In this document: positions 6,555-8,806 of the stretch, piece by piece
How positions within the stretch are numbered: position 1 is the stretch's first letter
Layout of the letters: each line of letters begins with the position of its first letter
NCBI GenBank assembly: GCA_003694905.1
Contig: RFJM01000443.1
Location: forward strand, 1-8,806
Direction: 5' to 3'
Source of the DNA: Caldilineae bacterium
GTDB taxonomy: Bacteria > Chloroflexota > Anaerolineae > J102
DNA length: 8,806 nucleotides
Made by a program: the position numbers and the translations under genes
Notes under the pieces: model-generated
Told to the model about the DNA's origin: nothing
Databases searched by the model: none
What the model saw: only the letters and a program-made list of their open reading frames with translations

Positions 6555-8032
6555 GCTCCCAGGCGGGCAACCAGTCTCGCGGCAGGGCCCAGGCGCTTGA
6601 GTGCGCCGAGCACCACTTGGCGGAAGACGGGGTCCGTCCACCAGGAACCGAGCGCGTACAGGCCGACCATGATCGTACCAGCTACCAGGAAGGGGAGCAA
6701 GCGGTGTGGCGCCGGTATGAGGGGCAAGACCAGGTAGGCAACCAGGGCGCTGACCGAAGCCAGAACCAGTGTCGGCCCCAGATGGCGGAGATACTCACGG
6801 TAGCCGCCCTGCAGCAGGCGCTCGCTCAACCAGGCCGCGATGCCGAAATCGACCACCGCCACCACTGCGCTGAGCACACTGACACCGACAATGCCGGCCC
6901 AGCGGATGGCCGGGTAGAGGAGAACCGCCATAGTGATGAAACGCCACAGGGCCAGATAGGTCAGCCACTGGGGCTTGCCCAGCGAGCGATACATGTTTCC
7001 GACAACAGCCGCTACCGAACGCATCAAGCCGTATACGGCCAGCCATTGCATGGCGACGATGGCGTCGTCCCATTTGCCCAGGTAGTAATTGTGTACGAAG
7101 TTGGGGCCCAGCGCCAACACGCCCACGGCCAGGGGAATGGTGACCAGCCCTACCGAGTGAATGGCATAGAAGAAGGCGCGGCGCAGTCGTTCGGGCTCAT
7201 CCTGTAGCTTGCTGAAAGCAGGAAAGAGGATGTTATTGAAGAAGCGCGTGACATGTGTGGCCGGCACATTGCTGATGCGATAGGCCAGGGTGTAGTAACC
7301 CAGCGGCGTAGTGCCCAGCACGCGGCCGACCAAGAGATCATCGATGTTGGTGATACCGAAGATGAGGAGACGGCTGCTGACGATGTGCCTGCCGTAGGCG
7401 AACATTTCGCGCCAGACCCTCGTGTCGAAGCGCCAGCGCGGCCTCCAGGCAGTGAAAAACCAGACCAGCAGATTGCGGGCCAGCGCATCGGCCAGATAGC
7501 CCGCCACCAATGCCCACACGCCGTAGCCGCCGAGTGCCAGGGCGATGGCCAGCAGGCTGTTGGCCGCACCCCCAATGATTTCCGGAATGGCGCGATTGCG
7601 GAAGGCCAAATCCTTGGCCAGGAGGGTGAAGGGCACCTGACCAATGGCGTTGATCAGCGTGGTCAGGGCAAGCACCCGCAGCACGGATGTGACACCGGCC
7701 GCATCGTGAAAGAAGCCCTCGATGGCCGGGGCCAGGAGAAACAGGGCGGCATAGATGATGATGCTGCTGATCCCCAGCGCGATGTAGGCCACGTCCGCGG
7801 CCAGGCCGTCTTCGTCCTGCTGGCGGTAGATGAGCGCCGAGGCGATGCCCAACTCGCGCAAGAAGTCCAGGGCATTGATGGCCAGCCAGGCGATGCTGAC
7901 CAGACCGAAGTCGGCCGGCTCCAGCACGCGCGCCAGCACCAGCGTGATGGTGATGAAAGAGAGCATCTTGACCACGATGGTGGAGGCGCCTACCCAGGCG
8001 GCGCCGGACGCGACTTGCTGACGGAAGTTCAT
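6551..8032 (-). CDS. Oligosaccharide flippase, WzxC/TuaB type (MOP superfamily)
   Basis: A 493-residue polytopic membrane protein expected to move lipid-linked repeat units from the inner to the outer face of the cytoplasmic membrane. It begins with a short polar stretch and GAAWVGASTIVVKMLSF (10-26), followed by RVLEPADFGLVSIAWL (35-50), the typical first-repeat signature. Other family marks are LGTTPLGYYTLAYRISNVPA (239-258) and FPAFSKLQDEPERLRRAF (270-287). About 12 to 14 hydrophobic segments are spread over the protein, including 81-104, 155-190, 292-310, 365-400 and 420-465, which fits the usual 12-14 helices and usual length. The start at ATG 8032 is the only one possible: an in-frame stop (TAG) lies 18 bases upstream with no start codon between. 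No Shine-Dalgarno site is visible. The gene follows the methyltransferase after a 45-base gap and overlaps the next gene by 4 bases. Confidence 0.92.
   Translation of the reverse strand: MNFRQQVASGAAWVGASTIVVKMLSFITITLVLARVLEPADFGLVSIAWLAINALDFLRELGIASALIYRQQDEDGLAADVAYIALGISSIIIYAALFLLAPAIEGFFHDAAGVTSVLRVLALTTLINAIGQVPFTLLAKDLAFRNRAIPEIIGGAANSLLAIALALGGYGVWALVAGYLADALARNLLVWFFTAWRPRWRFDTRVWREMFAYGRHIVSSRLLIFGITNIDDLLVGRVLGTTPLGYYTLAYRISNVPATHVTRFFNNILFPAFSKLQDEPERLRRAFFYAIHSVGLVTIPLAVGVLALGPNFVHNYYLGKWDDAIVAMQWLAVYGLMRSVAAVVGNMYRSLGKPQWLTYLALWRFITMAVLLYPAIRWAGIVGVSVLSAVVAVVDFGIAAWLSERLLQGGYREYLRHLGPTLVLASVSALVAYLVLPLIPAPHRLLPFLVAGTIMVGLYALGSWWTDPVFRQVVLGALKRLGPAARLVARLGA
6556..6559 (-). promoter_or_regulatory. 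Ribosome binding site GGAG before the first glycosyltransferase
   Basis: GGAG lies inside the 3' end of the flippase gene, 1 base from ATG 6554 and 7 bases from ATG 6548. The spacing favours initiation at the second ATG. It is the only clear Shine-Dalgarno-like site I see at a junction in the cluster. Confidence 0.4.
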
Positions 8033-8077
8033 GGGTAAATGAAAGTGCGGCTAGGAAGTGGGGATGCTGGCTCGACT

Positions 8078-8782
8078 CTATTTAAGCACGCGTTTTCTGC
8101 CAACGACAATCAGGTCGCGGGCAAAGAGGGTGGGAAAGCGACGGGCCAGCCGGATGTACCAGGGCCGAACGTAGGGGTGCCGCAACCAGCGGGGGTAGAA
8201 GCCGTTGCGTACCCAAAGAGAGGCCGAGCCATCCACGTGTTCGATGGTGATACCACGGTCGGCCAGCCAGGTGCGGATCTCGTTAAGGGTGAAAAAGCGT
8301 AGATGGGTGAAATCGGTGGGGCTGGCAGGCCAATAGGGAAACCGGCCGCGCAAGAGCCAGAGCCGGCAACGCCAGTGGGCGATATTCGGCAGGCAGAGGA
8401 TGAAGGTCCCGCCGGGTTTAAGGATCCGCGCCAGTTCGTCGAAGGAACGTGCGGGGTCGAAGTGATGCTCAATGGCCGAATCGGAGACGACGACATCGAA
8501 GCTCTCGTCGGGATAGGGGATGTCCTCCTCGGCAATGTAGAGCTGGCTGGCCTGCAGGCCCTTGGCGCGAGCGCGCTCGGTGGCCTCACGAGTCAGGTCG
8601 GTCATGATGACTTCGGCCCCGCGTTCTTCCACCATACGTTGGGCCAACATGCCCGGCCCGCCGTCGAGCTGGAAAACGCGCTGTCCCGGCCGGATGTGAG
8701 CCAGCATCAGATCCAGCCGGCTATGATCGACGCTATCGTCTTTGGCAGCCCAATAGGCTTCGTACCAGGCGACTAAGTCCAT
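8078..8782 (-). CDS. Class I SAM-dependent methyltransferase
   Basis: A 234-residue Methyltransf_11-like enzyme, probably methylating a sugar or glycan intermediate in the cytoplasm; the target is not readable from sequence. The SAM-binding region is at 34-44 (GQRVFQLDGGPG), followed by the acidic residue ending strand 2 (Asp62 in IMTDLT), PYPDESFDVVVSDSAIEHHFDP (89-110) and LKPGGTFILCLPN (121-133). A late HLRFFTLNEI (160-169) is a common mark of methyltransferases in glycan clusters. Motif I is unusual: the family normally has Asp/Glu-x-Gly-x-Gly-x-Gly, while here the first acidic position is Gln38 and the first Gly is Asp40. An in-frame TGA at 8804-8806 bounds the frame on the upstream side, so ATG 8782 is the first possible start and the protein is probably complete. 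No clear Shine-Dalgarno site precedes it. It is first of the genes seen here and is 45 bases upstream of the flippase gene. Confidence 0.88.
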   Translation of the reverse strand: MDLVAWYEAYWAAKDDSVDHSRLDLMLAHIRPGQRVFQLDGGPGMLAQRMVEERGAEVIMTDLTREATERARAKGLQASQLYIAEEDIPYPDESFDVVVSDSAIEHHFDPARSFDELARILKPGGTFILCLPNIAHWRCRLWLLRGRFPYWPASPTDFTHLRFFTLNEIRTWLADRGITIEHVDGSASLWVRNGFYPRWLRHPYVRPWYIRLARRFPTLFARDLIVVGRKRVLK

Positions 8783-8806
8783 GGCATCGTTGCACTCTGC
8801 CGCTCA

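Noticed and set aside
6555..6641. Extended N-terminus for the first glycosyltransferase (start at 6641)
   Set aside because: It would overlap the flippase by 91 bases and add a Pro/Arg-rich stretch not expected before a GT-B Rossmann strand, whereas ATG 6554 gives the 4-base overlap seen at the other junctions.
8033..8077. Separate promoter for the flippase in the 45-base gap after the methyltransferase
   Set aside because: No pair of -35 and -10 hexamers with reasonable spacing is visible on the minus strand.

Overview
The window comes from a GC-rich bacterial chromosome and holds two unrelated pieces. Positions 1 to about 1542 are a nearly complete insertion sequence whose transposase is read rightward. 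Positions 1674 to 8782 are a six-gene polysaccharide (exopolysaccharide, capsule or O-antigen type) cluster read leftward. The host cannot be fixed from this sequence. GC content, a transposase of a general type I associate with Chloroflexota and similar environmental lineages, and the near absence of Shine-Dalgarno sites inside the cluster fit a Chloroflexota-like or other GC-rich environmental bacterium, but this is a weak inference.

Left region: a DDE transposase gene (152-1427) has its own promoter (TTGACT, 17 bases, TAATCT) and a strong ribosome binding site. It is split into two frames by one extra base in a G5C7 run at 325-336. The N-terminal helix-turn-helix lies in one frame; the D-D-E catalytic core and C-terminal domain lie in the next. 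The ends of the element are not simple inverted repeats. Each carries three related TGTCC-containing sites in mirrored order, and an 8-bp palindrome (CGGCGCCG) flanks both ends as a possible target duplication. A short non-coding stretch (1543-1673) with a nested hairpin separates the element from the end of the sugar cluster, and transcription of the two converges there.

Right region, in transcription order from the right edge: a class I SAM-dependent methyltransferase (8782-8078), a WzxC/TuaB-like flippase of the MOP superfamily (8032-6551), three GT-B glycosyltransferases (6554-5478, 5481-4243 and 2957-1674), and between the second and third of these a Wzz-type polysaccharide co-polymerase (4246-2954). 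From flippase to last glycosyltransferase all four junctions can be read as the same 4-base ATGA stop/start overlap, so the five proteins are probably made by coupled translation of one transcript whose promoter lies beyond the right edge.

The simplest model is a Wzx/Wzy-type pathway. Cytoplasmic glycosyltransferases build a repeat unit on a lipid carrier, the methyltransferase may decorate it, the flippase moves it across the membrane, and the Wzz-like protein sets chain length. No Wzy polymerase, initiating phosphoglycosyltransferase, outer-membrane exporter or nucleotide-sugar enzymes are present here, so the cluster must continue to the right or be completed elsewhere. I do not see a wholly new system. 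The most unusual parts are the multi-site ends and split gene of the insertion sequence.
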